Made by a program: the position numbers and the translations under genes. Of a stretch of 64,000 nucleotides of DNA, positions 10,080-21,479 are shown in pieces (the first letter of the stretch is position 1; each line of letters opens with the position of its first letter). Below the pieces are notes generated by a model, which was not told where the DNA came from, searched no databases, and saw nothing but the letters and a program-made list of their open reading frames with translations. Source of the DNA: Pontederia crassipes (Eukaryota > Streptophyta > Magnoliopsida > Commelinales > Pontederiaceae); assembly GCA_030549335.1 (NCBI GenBank), contig CM060190.1, positions 65,176,118-65,240,117 of the forward strand, given 5' to 3'.

Positions 10080-12105
10080 GTTCCCGACATGCGATCGTTC
10101 CTTGGCCTGACGAACTACTATAGGCGGTTTGTTAAGGGGTATTCACATGTGACAACCCCTTTGACAAATCTCCTCAGGAAGAATGTGAAGTGGGAATGGA
10201 CGCCGACATGCCAGGAAGCGTTCGACAACCTCAAGAGGGCCATGACCGAGGAACATGTGCTCGTTCTGCCAGATCACACCAAGCCTTACGAGGTACAAAC
10301 ATATGCTTCTGACTATGCCATTGGAGGAGTTCTTATGTAGGAAAGGCATCCTGTGGCGTTCGAGAGTCGCAAACTCAATGACACGGAGTGGCACTACGTC
10401 GTTCAGGAGAAGATGACTGCGGTGATCCATTGCCTTAGAATATGGCGGCACTACCTTCTCGGGTTGCGATTTCACATCAAGACGGACAATGTTGTGACAA
10501 GTTACTTCGAGACACAGAAAAAGCTCTCGCCGAAGCAAGCAAGATGGCAAGATTTTATGGCGGAGTTCGACTACATCCTAGAGTACAAGCTTGGCAAGAT
10601 GAATGTCGTTGCCGACGTCCTCAGCCGACACGCGAAATTGGCAGTCATGAGCTCCTCTCAGGCCGACCTCATCGAAAGGATCAAGAAGGGATTGCAGTCG
10701 GATCCCATGGCGAAGAACTTGTTCGAGCAAGTGACGGAGGACAAGACACGCCGCTTTTGGGTGGAAGATGGGCTGATCTTCACCAAAGAACGTCACATCT
10801 ACGTTCCACTCTTCGATAATTTGCGACGCACTATCATGCAAGAGTGCCATGACTCCAAGTGAGGGGGACATCCGAGCATCTGTCACACTTTGGCACTCAT
10901 CGAAGACAACTACTTCTGACCAATGATGAATGATGACATTGAAGCTTTCATGAAGACCTGCCTTATTTGCCAGCAAGATAAGAACCTTAATCAAGCATCC
11001 GATGGACTTCTGGAACCCATGTCTATCCCAGAACGTCCATGGAAAGATGTCTCCATGGACTTCATCACGAGCCTGCCCAAGTCTGAAGGGGCAGGTACCA
11101 TCATGGTGGTCGTCGATCGGTTCTCCAAGTATGTCATCTTCGCCGCCGACTCCGCAAGTTGTCCTGCTACTGAAGCTGCAGAGTTATTCATGAAGCATGT
11201 AGTGAAGTATTGAGGCCTACCACAAAGCATCATCAGCGATCGGGATGGGCGATTCGTTGGCAACTTCTGGAAGGAATTGTTCAAGATGATGGGCTCCAAC
11301 CTGCATTTCTCGACATCACTTCATCCTTAAACCGATGGTCAAACTGAGAGGATGAATTGTATACTAGAGATCTACTTGCGGCACTATATGAGTGCCAATC
11401 AGAAGGACTGGGCGAAGCTACTCGACATCGCGCAATTCTCCTACAACCTGCAACGAAGCGAGTCGACCAATCGGAGTTCCTTCAAAATAGTGATGAGACA
11501 ACAACCTCTTACGCCCCAGGCCATCGCCACTTTTTATGATGGCAAAGTCTCTGCCGCTCACCGCATGACGAGGGAATGACATGGCGAGAGCATTTTTACA
11601 CAAGACAATGAAGCGCATGAAGAAGTGGGCAGTCACCGCCCCACGGAACATCAACTTTGAAGTCGGAGACTTAGTCCTAGTGAAGCTGGTTCAACATCTT
11701 CGGCTAAGTGGAAAGAATTTGTACAAGGGACTCATTAGGCGTTACGAGGGACCCTTCAAGATCCTGAAAAAGGTAAGCAAGGTGGCTTACAAGTTGGAGC
11801 TCCCGCCTCAGATGCAGCAACACCCCGTCTTTCATGTCAGCCTGCTCAAGCCTTTCGTCGAAGACACTGAAGATCCCGAGCGTGGGATTTCAGACCGCGC
11901 CCCATCGGCCATCTGTCAATAGTTTACTGATCAAGTTGAAGAAGTACTCGCCGTCCGCACGAAGAACCGAAAGAAGAAGTATTTTGTTCGATGGAGCGAA
12001 AGACCGGACGCTGACACAAGTTGGGAGACAGCCGAAGACCTGTGGCAGTTCAAGCAGAAGATTGAAGAATTTCAAGCCGCAGCTCTAGGGACATCGCTAG
12101 CTTGA
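10080..12105 (+). pseudogene. Chromovirus (Ty3/gypsy) pol 3' half: RT end, RNase H, integrase, chromodomain
   Basis: From the Athila insertion point the sequence reads MRSFLGLTNYYRRF (end of reverse transcriptase), the RNase H part ASDYAIGGVLM and RWQDFMAEFDYILEYKLGK, the integrase zinc finger ending KTCLICQQDK, and a core with WKDVSMDFITSLPKS and SDRDGRF. It ends with HPVFHVSLLKPF and a chromodomain, YFVRWSERPDADTSWETAEDL (about 11935-12070). In-frame stops fall at 10338, 10860, 10917, 11211, 11328 and 11920, with a frameshift near 11579. The GPY-like module plus chromodomain makes it a chromovirus, possibly Galadriel-type, but the clade is tentative. The 5' half would lie left of the window, displaced by the Athila insertion. 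Confidence 0.9.
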
Positions 12106-12541
12106 GTGAGGGAGGATGTCCCAAGGGACTTTCCCCGGGGCACGTCGAGTTATCTTACTTTTATGTATTTTCCCTTTTTCAACCCACTTTTGTACTTAGT
12201 TTATTTTTCAAGTGTAGTAGTGGTAGTTTTGTAATTCTGCATCTTAAAAAATGCACCACCTTGGCTTGTCTTCCACACCACACGTCGCATATAGGCCTCA
12301 CGGGCCTGCGGTATAGTAAGAGGAGACCCGCTAGTGCTCCCCCCAAGCTTTGTAATCATCCATATTTTCTCAACAAAGATCTCAAGCTTCCCTAAATCTA
12401 GCGTCGTGCCTCGAGTGTGAGGTGACAACCCACAAAAGAGCATCCCAAGCGATCGAGCGTTACGCCGAGGTACCCGTTTGTTTACAAACGCCTCCATCGA
12501 AGAAGATCCGCTCGGGACCGTGCATCCCAAAAACTATGACA
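12106..12541 (+). repeat. Polypurine tract and 3' LTR of the chromovirus
   Basis: The purine run GTGAGGGAGGA (12106-12116) directly follows the pol stop. The LTR then starts TGTCCCAAGG at 12117. A matching end with GACA at 12538-12541 would give a 425-bp LTR with TGTC/GACA ends. An alternative end at about 12654 (CCCATAACA) is also possible. The partner LTR is outside the window, so the end cannot be fixed here. Confidence 0.65.
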
Positions 12542-12719
12542 TACGAAAAGTGGCATAAGCAAGCTTTCGCAAAGAGCTCAAAAGAGCTTGCCTAGACGTT
12601 GGACGCGTCTAGGCGCCGCACGGGTTGGTCAAGCAAAAAGTGACCCCATAACACGTGCCCCCTCCCTCTCTCCTCTCTAGACCCCTCCCCCTCTCTCCCT
12701 TCCCCCTCTACTCATGACA

Positions 12720-13215
12720 TGGCTACAACGTCGGAGATGACGAGGCCAAGCTGTAGATCCACCCCATATGCTGTCCCCACTCTGTCTTCTCCTCGTTCTA
12801 GCAAGAGATGATGCTAATGGTCTCCGCGACTATGGAGGCATCAAAGACGGTGTGCAAGACATTGAGGCGCTTGGCGGGTGGCCGTTCTTCACGACTGGGT
12901 GGTCGGTGAGAGGGCGACTTTAGAACTCAGCCACATTTATGGAATCAATAAAGAAGCTCAAGTCCTAAATTTCTTCGGAAATGTTGATAGGTTCATCTCC
13001 TCATCATCATCACCCATCCAGAGTGCTCGTGTATCCTCAGAGTTCGACAATGCGCAAAGCTGCTTGCGCTTTCACGACATGCAACAGTTGTAGAGGTGAT
13101 CGTCGCCGCAGTCCATTATGAAGCACATGCCCTTGAGGAAGACCTAGGAGACATAGTGGTCACAATCGAGGTTGAGGATGAAGAGGCCATTGGATATGAT
13201 GGAAATTTTTGAGTT
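12720..13215 (-). pseudogene. CSLD: Cellulose synthase-like D (CSLD) fragment, multiply frameshifted
   Basis: Read on the minus strand from 13215 downward, the pieces appear in native CSLD order: NGLFILNLDCDHYVS then KGMCFIMDCG (the UDP-glucose-binding DCD motif region), EEMNLSTFPKKF, FIDSINVAEF, RPLTDHPVVKNGHPPSA, VFDASIVAETISIISC and EEKTEWGQHMGWIY. The pieces fall in different frames with several internal stops, so this is a dead fragment. CSLD proteins are Golgi or plasma-membrane beta-glycan synthases, and this stretch corresponds to the central catalytic loop. The usual stretch between GMCFMMD and EEMNLS is shortened or scrambled. I see no transmembrane part. It may be a transduplicated or degraded gene copy. 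Confidence 0.75.
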
Positions 13216-14276
13216 AATGATGAGCTCCTTTGATGGATATGACACTTCTTTCATGGCATAATTTATCTAAATATGAAAGTAGAATAAAAATATCTTGTAT
13301 ATTTTAATAAGGAAGTTTATTATCATGGACGAGTGTCAGAGAACTATTACAAGTGATATAATTAGGTACTTCGTTGAACTTGATTAGACTTTGCAATTCT
13401 TTTCTCCATTGTACATTGACTACTCAAATCAATTCGCCTTGGTGATTTTAATCGAGGATTTGGATCCAATTGATTGTGGAAGTTTGGGGTCGCGTGATAT
13501 TGTTATTCGACTCGGGCGACGCGGTGTTGTCGCTGGAGATGGTGAGACCGAAGAGGCATATGTTCAAGAAATGGAGCAGCAGCTAGAGGCTATTGCAATC
13601 GATCATGGACGTGGTGCTAGTGGTGGACCAAAGGAAAGGGGAGACCATCCCATCCCCGATTCTATGCATGCGAGGAGGGGACGCCCCCTTCCCCCTCTCT
13701 TCCCTGACATCGGAAAGGAGAGTGGGAGGGGGCATGCCCCTCATTTTTTTAAAATTTAATATTATCTTAACATGCCACATCAGACAACTTATCGTGTGGA
13801 GGGGAGAGAAATAAGTCACATGATGCCATGTCGATAGTGCAATCGGGAGACAACCGATCGTAAGTAAAAATGACAATTTGTGAAATAAGTTGATAGATGA
13901 AGGATAGTCTAGTTACAAAGTGAAGTTGAATGACATAATTGAAAAATTGGTCAAAGTTGGAGTATATTTGGTGAAATTTACTATAAAAAATCAGAATATA
14001 ACATATGTGGGGGTAAGGGAAATGGTAAAAGTATGAAATATATACATTTTTCAAAACTTGGTTCTTATAAAAAATATATTTTATTTTATTAATGATTCAT
14101 ATTTCTATATTGTTCTTGTAGTTCCACCGTGAACTTTTTTCATTTTGATATTTCAAAAGACGAGTATATCATATTATAATTGATTTTATTGATCACATAT
14201 ATAACGCACTATCATTTTTATCAAAATGATTCGATTTCGTTAGATCTCATCAAATACGTAAAAATGATACTTTGAA
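13216..14276. other. Gene-free stretch between CSLD fragment and LINE remnant
   Basis: A 122-codon frame at 13391-13759 (RLGRRGVVAGDGETEEAY, then a Glu/Gln-rich run) resembles no family I recognise and has no start context or splice structure. The rest is AT-rich. CT/GA-rich low-complexity sequence occurs at 13670-13745. Nothing else is supported. Confidence 0.4.
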
Positions 14277-15056
14277 TTATTTAGGTTCATCATTTTTCAA
14301 ATTGGAATGAATGTTAAATAGGAGAAATATCATTGTCCAAGTACAACAAATTGAGAATGCCAAGTGGAAGGTCATTCTCCCAAAAAGAAAGACAATGCGA
14401 GAAAAGTGACTACAAGTAATATTATCAAATTCTAAAAAAAGATCATGGATGCCATCAATCATATAGCAAGAGAGCAAGGGGCACAAGTCACTACTATTTG
14501 GCCGAATAAGGACAACACAATTTGATTCAATGATGATGCTGCATATTAAGCGGCTATGGCAGGCAAGCAAACCAACATTAAGATCCCATGCTTCACTCAA
14601 CAGGATAGACTGAAACATACCAAAGATTGGAGAATGTAACTAGCTCCCCCTACCATCCCTAGCCCAACAAATGAGTCGTCGATGTTCAATTTATACCAAG
14701 AAGGAGGGGAAGCTCCCAACAAACAAGAATTTTGACTGTGGGGAAAGTTCTATTAGAGGCGGTTGCTGATTTGAAACTAAAATATACATCATTTTGAAGC
14801 TTCCAAATGCCCCAAAAACAAAAAAATAAAAATAAAAAGATATAAAAAATAGGATGAGATTCGGGAAGGAGGTGGTCCGCTTCAAGAAACCAGGAGTCAG
14901 ACTTCCAAGAAGTCATGGACAGAAACAACATATTAGCTTTTGCTTGAAAAATAATCCATACTTGCAATGCGAACGAATGGCTAAAGAATATATGATCATT
15001 AGTTTCAACGAAGGAACCACAAAAGTTGCAAGTAGAAGAAATAGGTCAAAATGATA
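14277..15056 (-). pseudogene. L1-type LINE 3' fragment: zinc-binding domain and RNase H
   Basis: On the minus strand, CNFCGSFVETNDHIFFSHSF near 15040-14980 matches the zf-RVT cysteine/histidine domain that follows plant L1 reverse transcriptase. VWIIF...FFCFWGIWKLQNDVYF follows. Farther down, EAWDLNVGLLACHSRLICSI with IIESNCVVLI matches the LINE/RVT_3 RNase H domain (the ESD position is ESN). Stops and frame changes separate the parts. The reverse transcriptase and endonuclease are missing, so it is a 5'-truncated, decayed copy. No poly(A) tail or target duplication was found at the low-coordinate end. Confidence 0.68.
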
Positions 15057-15932
15057 TCACATAGGAGAAACAACCAAACGAACGTTGTTTGATTCATTAT
15101 TCAGAATCATATGACATCTCACAACATCTCATGAAATAGGACAAAATGATATAGTGTTTAATAAATATATATTTATTTTGAATATATTAACTATTTATTT
15201 TTATTAGATCTTCCAGAAGGGACAAAAGAAACATCTACTTTTTTCTTCAAAAGTTTTTAATTTCTAAGGGACTTCTGGAATTGGGAATAATATTATTTTC
15301 ATAAAATAGAGAACTAGAAACAAGTTTACTATAAGTAATGAAGGCAATAATAAATGCAAAAGTAGCTGGCAATAAGATAGAGAGCAAAGATTTTTAGTGA
15401 TGTTTATTCAATTGCTCAAGGGATCTTATAGGCTTGTACTTTTTCATCTCTTTAAAATTAATTTATTAAAATTTGAAAGACTCCTAAGCACTAAGTATTA
15501 ATTATAATTATAGTTGAGATAAATAATAAAAGCTTATTATTAAGCAATGTAACATGCCTTATATGTCAATGTCAACCACTCTATCATGTTTTAGTTAAGG
15601 GACTTCTAATTTTAATCGATGATCTTATTACATCTTTATTTAAATTATTAAATGGGTGCTAAAATAGAAAAAAAATGTGAATGAATGAAAACAAAAGATT
15701 GGTGGCTACGGGTTCACTAGTAGCCACAACGATCATAATTGCCCTTATGGTTTTCTCATAACAACACTTTTGAGGAGATCATGTGTGATCTATTGCCACC
15801 ATTAAAGTCATAGCCAACTGAAAAAAAATTGATATATCCTTTGAAAGTATTTTGATTTTAGATATACTTAAGCTTAAGCATGTAGATATACTTAAGCTTC
15901 AAGTGTGGTGAGCTACATGGCTCTTGTGGGGT
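15057..15932. other. AT-rich spacer, no gene seen
   Basis: I see no open frame of note and no recognisable element. The stretch ends at the CAATT target duplication of the copia solo LTR. Confidence 0.6.
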
Positions 15933-16027
15933 CAATTTGTTGAAAAAAAGCATTTATACCATATAATTATATTTTGATAATACAAATTAAATAGGAACGA
16001 GTTGTTTCGTGCACTTATTTTTTTTTA

Positions 16028-16509
16028 AGATTTTTTCCTCTTACATCATCTGAATTATGAACTTTTTTTGCGTCTACCAATGACTTTCAAATATTCTACA
16101 GACCTCCCCTGAACAATGTCACCTTTTCCATTAAGGTCCATCCATCAATGTCCGTTAATTTTTTTTCATTTTTTTAAAAAATGAAATGATCAAAATACCA
16201 TCACAAAGTTTAGATAAGTGTGCTTAAAAAAATGATGGAGGGAGGGGTCACCAGGGATGTCCTCGTGCACGCCGATGAGATCGTGGGGGGGACATTTTTT
16301 TTTAATTTAAGTGCACTTATCTAAACTTCATGAGGGTAGTTTAGTCATTTCATAATTCAAAAAAATGATGGAAAAGTTAACATACATTGACGGATGGATC
16401 TAAGTGGAGAAAAGCGACATAGTTCAGGAAAAGTCCGCGGAATATTTGAAAGTCATTAGTAGAAGCGAAAAAAGTTCATAGTTCAGGAGAGGTTAGAGAA
16501 AAAAACTCT
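16028..16509. mobile_element. Long-TIR MITE inserted in the copia LTR
   Basis: Arms of roughly 130-140 bp at 16028-16165 and 16370-16509 are inverted copies of each other at about 80% by eye. Shared blocks include GACTTTCAAATATTC, ATGAACTTTTTT and GGTCCATCC. The homologous LTR at 51575-53078 lacks this segment, which confirms insertion. It has no coding capacity. The exact boundary is uncertain by about 10 bp because of T runs; TTA at both edges may be the target duplication. Related in design to the element at 25964-26482. The superfamily is unresolved. Confidence 0.8.
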
Positions 16510-17883
16510 TTATATTGATATTTGTTTATGTTCCTGTGAGATTTTATTCTAAGAGGTAAATATAAAAATTATAAATAATTCTCTTATTATTTTAGAGAAT
16601 CAATAATCACCTCATGTGGATTGCCACATAAAAAATTTTCCTTAAACAATTGAAGCTCGAAAAGTTAAGAAAGAAGTTGATATTTTTATGCACTAAAGTT
16701 TCACTTAATATTTAATTACTTTATCAATATATTTGGGAGAGAAAGTAAACATAAAAGTTGTAAATAATGTTGTTAGCTTTTCATAGAATCAAAGGTTATC
16801 TCATTTGGATATTCATATGCAAAATTAATTTGAAATGGATAACTTTATCTAGAAAACTTTCACTTAATATTTAACTATTATCCCATTAGATTTTAGATGA
16901 ATGATAAATATAAATTTTGTAAAAAATTCCGTTAGATTTTTGTGGAATAAAAAGATCACCTCCTTTGAATATTTGTGCAAAATGTTATGCATAAAAGAGT
17001 GCAGATCTATTAGGCAGTTAATGGAGTAGCGGACACCCGTTGAAGAAGAAACATATGATCGAAAAGCTGACAGAATGTTTGCAGAACTATGAGAGATGAA
17101 ATCTTTTAGAACAGACGATTAATTCATGAAACAGATGAAAAAAATGACTGTATTTCAACAGTTAGTCTAAAATGAGTGCCCACTAAAAATATGGACGCTC
17201 ATTTCAATGTAGAAAAGTACAAAATGATTAGTCTTGAATACGAATGACACTATAAGAAAATCGCAATTTTTCGACGGATAATTTTCGACGGTTTGAAATC
17301 CGTCGCAATTTGTGACAGATTTTTCGACGGTTATGACCGTCGAAAATGATTTATATTATTATTTAATTTTTCGACGATTAGGAACGTCGATATTTCCGAC
17401 GGATATCCATCCGTCGCAATTTCCGACGGATTTTTCGGTGGTCACGACCGTCGAAAATGAAAAATTAAATTATGTACTTTTTTATATTATTATTAAATTT
17501 TTTCGACGGATTTTTCGATGGTCAAGACCGTCAGAAATAAAAAAATAAATTATGTAATTTATTATATTATTATTTAATATTTCCGATGGATTTTTTGACG
17601 GTTACGACCGTCAGAAATGAAAAATCAAATTATGTATTTTTTATATTATTATTTAATTTTTTGATGATTAAGAATGTCGATATTTCTGAGGGATATTCAT
17701 CCATCGTAAAATTCATCGCAATTTCCGAAGGTCGTAACCGTCGGTAAATGTATAATAATATCATATAAAGAGTATTTTATTAATACAACTAGCGACGGCC
17801 CAAACCGTCACAATTATCGACAGTTTTGTCCGTCGGTAATGATTATCGACGGTTCAAATCATCGGTAAAATAAAAAATAAACA

Positions 17884-18120
17884 TTATATACAACTAAATA
17901 TATTTTTGACGATCACAACCCTTGGTAATTATAAAATAGTCAATATTTATATTTACGACGGCCGAAGCCATCGGTAATTAAAATTTCGTTATCCCGCTTT
18001 AAATATTATATATAACTAAATATATTTTCGACGGTCACAACCGTCGGTAACTTTAAAAATAGTTAATATTTACGTTTTCGATGGCCGGAACCGTCGGTAA
18101 TTAAAATTTTATTATCCCGC
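17884..18120. repeat. Tandem duplication (about 122-bp unit) in the CACTA subterminal array
   Basis: Two adjacent copies share ACTAAATATATTTT..GACG, then a CGGCC[G/C]GAA pair, then CGGTAATTAAAATTT and TTATCCCGCTTT. The period is about 122 bp. It is part of the left subterminal region. Confidence 0.7.
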
Positions 18121-18239
18121 TTTTTCTTTTTTTTCTTTTCCCGCTTTCTCTTTCCCCTTATATTCCTCCCTCCCTCCTCTCCTCTCTCTCTCTCCCTCTC
18201 CCGGCCCGCACCCGGCGCGCACCGGACCCTCTCCCGCAC

Positions 18240-18545
18240 CGCACCGGACGCCAGCGACCTCTCCTGCGCCGCACCGGACATCGGTGACCTCTCTCGCACC
18301 TCACCGGATGCCGGCGACCCTCTCCTGCACCGCACCGGATGCCGGCGACCCTCTCCTGCACCGCACCGGATGCCGGCGACCCTCTCCCGCACCGGCGTCT
18401 CTCTCTCTTTCTCTCTCCGGCCGGAGGCCGATGGCGGCCGGATCCGGCCCCCAGCGGTCGGATCCGACGCCTGGCGGCCGGATCGGCCGCAGGCAGTCTG
18501 ATCCGGCCACAGGCGGTCGGATACGACCGCCAGGCGGCAGATCCG
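18240..18545. repeat. GC-rich minisatellites inside CACTA-1
   Basis: At 18240-18395 there are about five copies of a 30-31-bp unit with core GCACCGGATGCCGGCGACC. At 18420-18545 a second array is built on GGCGGCCGGATC-type units of about 23-24 bp. The composition is far more GC-rich than the surrounding DNA. Long Arg/Pro-rich frames across it are products of the repeat and are not genes. Confidence 0.85.
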
Positions 18546-19595
18546 GACGCTATTTTTTTTATATTTAAAAAATTCTTTGCGACGGTTGCGATAATCGTCA
18601 AAAACTTTCAACGGTTCAAACCGCCGGCGTTTTCCAGCGGTTTCAACCGTAAAAAACTTTTGACGGTTCGAACCGCCGACATTTTCCGGCGGTTTCAACC
18701 GTCAAAAACTTTCGATGTTTTGAACCGTCGGTCTTTCCGGCGGTTGCAACCATCGAAAACTACTTTTCCGACGGTTCTGACCATCGATTTTTTTGACGGA
18801 TTTTTTCAGCCATCGCAAATCGATTTGCGATGAGCATTTTTTCGACGGATCGATTCCGACTGAAAAATTATCGATAATTGCGTTACCGACGGTTTTAGGG
18901 TTGATTACCGATGGTTTGGACCGTCGGTAATGAGCGTTTTTCTAGTAGTGTGACTATGAGGAAGGTTGAAGGTTATAAAAGAAACTCAAAACACATTAAG
19001 AAGGTCAAGGCTTATGAGAAAACTAAAGGAAAACATTTGTGAAGTCTATTTAAACTTCAAGTTACAAATATTTTATTTCTTTTCTTTTACTCTTGTGTGA
19101 GATTTCAAATTGTGAAAAAGAGATTGAGAAGTATTATTATGATATTTTAATAGTTATTTATCTCATGAGTGAAAAGTGGTATTATCTTACCTCTTGACTT
19201 TTGGGCGAAAAAAGACGGAGATAAATTTTTGATACGAGAGTTGTGTCTTATCTCTTGAAGCGAAAAGCAAGAGTTGTGAAGAAATTATTCCTTGCCCTAT
19301 TTTGGAACGAAGGAATGATGTTAGTAAAATCTACGATGGTCTCGAAGTCGAGAAGTTAAAGCGGAGACATATGCCAAGATGTGATCAAACCTCATCAACA
19401 ACTATTATGCATCTTGAGTTTATCTTTCTATCTCCCTCTCCTTCCTATTCTATTATGCATGTGATTGTATTGTTATTGTGTTGATTTAAAGTTTAGCACA
19501 TCAATTTTAAGCTTCACGACAATTTTTTATAAAATTAATATTTTCGATTTAACACAAATTCACTCCCTCTTGGTGTCTTGTGATCGAACACAATT

Positions 19596-19924
19596 GACCC
19601 CATAAAAAATACAATTAATTTATTATCTATATAATTGTATAATGCTATATATTGATAATTTCTATAGAATTAATAATTTGTATCATTTAAAACTCCTCAA
19701 CAAATTTTATAAATAAATTCACATAATTAATTTTATTCTCCAATACAGTTAAGTCATAATTAGGTTATATGGTCCTTAATCTTATTTGATTTTTGTCATC
19801 CTTATTATTTTTCTTCTATGAAAACAATTTCTCTTTTAAAAAATTAAATGTAGAATAGAAGTATTGGATCATAAAATTATCCTTAAATAAAAATCTTATT
19901 GATCCTACCTTTTTATTTATTTCC
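19596..19924. other. AT-rich spacer between the copia LTR and the second CACTA element
   Basis: The sequence is plain AT-rich, with no frame or repeat that I recognise. Confidence 0.55.
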
Positions 19925-20699
19925 GTTCACTACAAGAAAACTACCTTTTACCGACGGTCCTAACCGTCGGTAAATTTGCCAGATCCGTCGGAAATCGTGA
20001 TTTCCGACGGTTCTTTCGACGGACAATGATCGTGTGAAAAAGGCTCGTCGCAAATTTTTTGCGACGGTTTCTTCTGAACCGTCGGTATTACAGACAGTCT
20101 AGCTGGCAGGCTCGGCAGTCGAACGTTAAATATCGACGGTGAGAACCGTCAATATTATCGACGGGCAGGACCACCGATATATATCGACGGTTTGAACCGA
20201 CAATAGTATTGACGGTTCGAGCCGTCGATATTTATCGGTGGCTTAAACCGTCGATAGTATCGGCGGTTCGTGCCGTCGATATCTGTCGGCGGCTTGAACC
20301 GTGGAAACTATCGACGGTTTTAACCGTCGATATATATCGGCGGCTTGAACCGTCGATTTTATCGACGGTTAAAACCGTCGACAATCTAGTATCGACGGCT
20401 TTTACTCGTGGGCTACGACTGTCGATAATTGTGTACCGACGGATATAACCGTCGGTAAGTATCGAAAAAGTTCGCTGAAAATTGTAATATTTCAGTTGTT
20501 TCCGACGGTCAGGACCGTCGAAAACGTAAAAATTTTTAAAAAAAATAATGAATTCACAGATAATTCTCAGATAATACAACACATTCAGCAGTTCAATTGA
20601 ACATCACAGATTGAAATAAAGCACATCACAGCAATCCATCACAGTAATTCACATATAAAGCACAATTTTCTTAGACATCCCCCAAAGTAAGAGTGATAG

Positions 20700-21470
20700 T
20701 TTAGATTGATGTCACATATAAAGCACATTCGGCCCCACAAAACTTGCATTCATTTAGATTGATGTCCTCGCCATAATATAACATACAATCATCACGACAA
20801 CAATCTATTTTAGTTGAGCCAAGACCAAGTTTACTGACCAATCTTTTTGTCCTATAAAAATTTTCAGGAATACGAGCCCCAGTTGGTGTGACCTTTTTAA
20901 AATATCTAGAAATGCATCAAAACATGCTTGTGAAATATTGTGGTCGGCTTTCAGATTCAACAATCTAACAGCAAGTGATAGTTCCGAATGACTTTCACAC
21001 CCAGACCATAAGGGTTGGCTCGATGCGTTTAGTAAGTCATAAAAATCTCTTGCTTCTGGATTTGGTGCCTCTTCATTCTGCTCAAATCTAATATTGTCAT
21101 ACTCAGTTGCAGTTGCGTCATAAACAGACTGTTCATATTGAGAAGCAAATGTTGGTTCAAGATCCACAAAATGAAGACCTTCATTTGGGACGCTTGTCGA
21201 AGGCGCTCCTTCGCCTAAATCATCCCATTCCTAATAATTGGGTTTGAAACCCTTTCTATATAAGTGAACTTTGACAGTCTCTATCGTCTGTAACTTTGTG
21301 TTAGCACATTTCAAACAAGGACACCTAATTGCTCCCACCCGCTGAAATTGTAAAGATTGACAATCCATAGTAACATAATAGTCAACGCCATCTATAAATT
21401 CTTGTGTCAAGCCTCTACGACCAGGATTATTTCTTTTGTACATCCATCGACGATCGTTCGAGTATGACAT
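20700..21470 (-). pseudogene. CACTA TNP2-type transposase, N-terminal fragment
   Basis: The ATG at 21468-21470 opens a Transposase-associated domain: WMYKR, RGLTQEFIDGVDYYV, CPCLKCAN and HLYRKGF (residues about 10-75). A TAG follows at 21231-21233. The same frame continues with an acidic linker and FYDLLNASSQPLWSGCESHSELS. A frameshift near 20895 then moves to the frame with VTPTGARIPENFYRTKRLVS, LGLGSTKIDCC and CMLYYGED, the conserved TNP2 entry region, ending at a CKFCG motif and a stop near 20700. The DDE catalytic domain is missing. In intact elements the protein binds the ends and cuts; this copy cannot. Confidence 0.85.
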
Positions 21471-21479
21471 AATGACTGC

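Larger units (their letters stand above)
17248..18950. mobile_element. Non-autonomous CACTA (En/Spm) element, 1703 bp
   Basis: Termini are CACTATAAGAAAA and its inverted partner TTTTTCTAGTAGTG, flanked by a perfect 3-bp duplication, TGA (17245-17247 and 18951-18953), as expected for CACTA transposons. Both subterminal regions are filled with CGACGGT/ACCGTCG motifs, commonly paired as an imperfect palindrome with a 3-5 bp centre. These are the presumed transposase-binding sites. The centre (about 18175-18545) is GC-rich tandem sequence. No transposase sequence is present, so it depends on another element. It lies in the copia LTR 24 bp upstream of its TATA box. Confidence 0.93.
15938..19590 (+). 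repeat. Ty1/copia-type solo LTR, interrupted by a MITE and a CACTA element
   Basis: The LTR begins TGTTGAAAAA at 15938 and ends GATCGAACA at 19590. It is flanked by a perfect 5-bp target duplication, CAATT (15933-15937 and 19591-19595). A homologous LTR fragment lies on the minus strand at 51575-53078, and aligning the two shows which parts are LTR and which are later insertions (16028-16509 and 17248-18950). Without insertions the LTR is about 1.46 kb. A TATA box (TATAAAA, 18974-18980) is conserved in the other copy. The 3' end (AAATTCACTCCCTCTTGGTG) is typical of copia LTRs, perhaps SIRE/Maximus. No internal region or second LTR is present, so it is a solo LTR formed by recombination. Confidence 0.85.

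Noticed and set aside
1-12541. Endogenous pararetrovirus
   Set aside because: The reverse transcriptases are accompanied by integrase, LTRs and LTR-retrotransposon primer sites; no movement or coat protein region is seen.
13391-13759. 122-codon frame as a real gene
   Set aside because: It resembles no known family and has no gene context; it could be another decayed fragment, but I cannot support it.
18063-18833. Long Arg/Pro-rich frames on both strands
   Set aside because: They come from GC-rich tandem repeats in CACTA-1; no conserved domain, and open on several frames at once.
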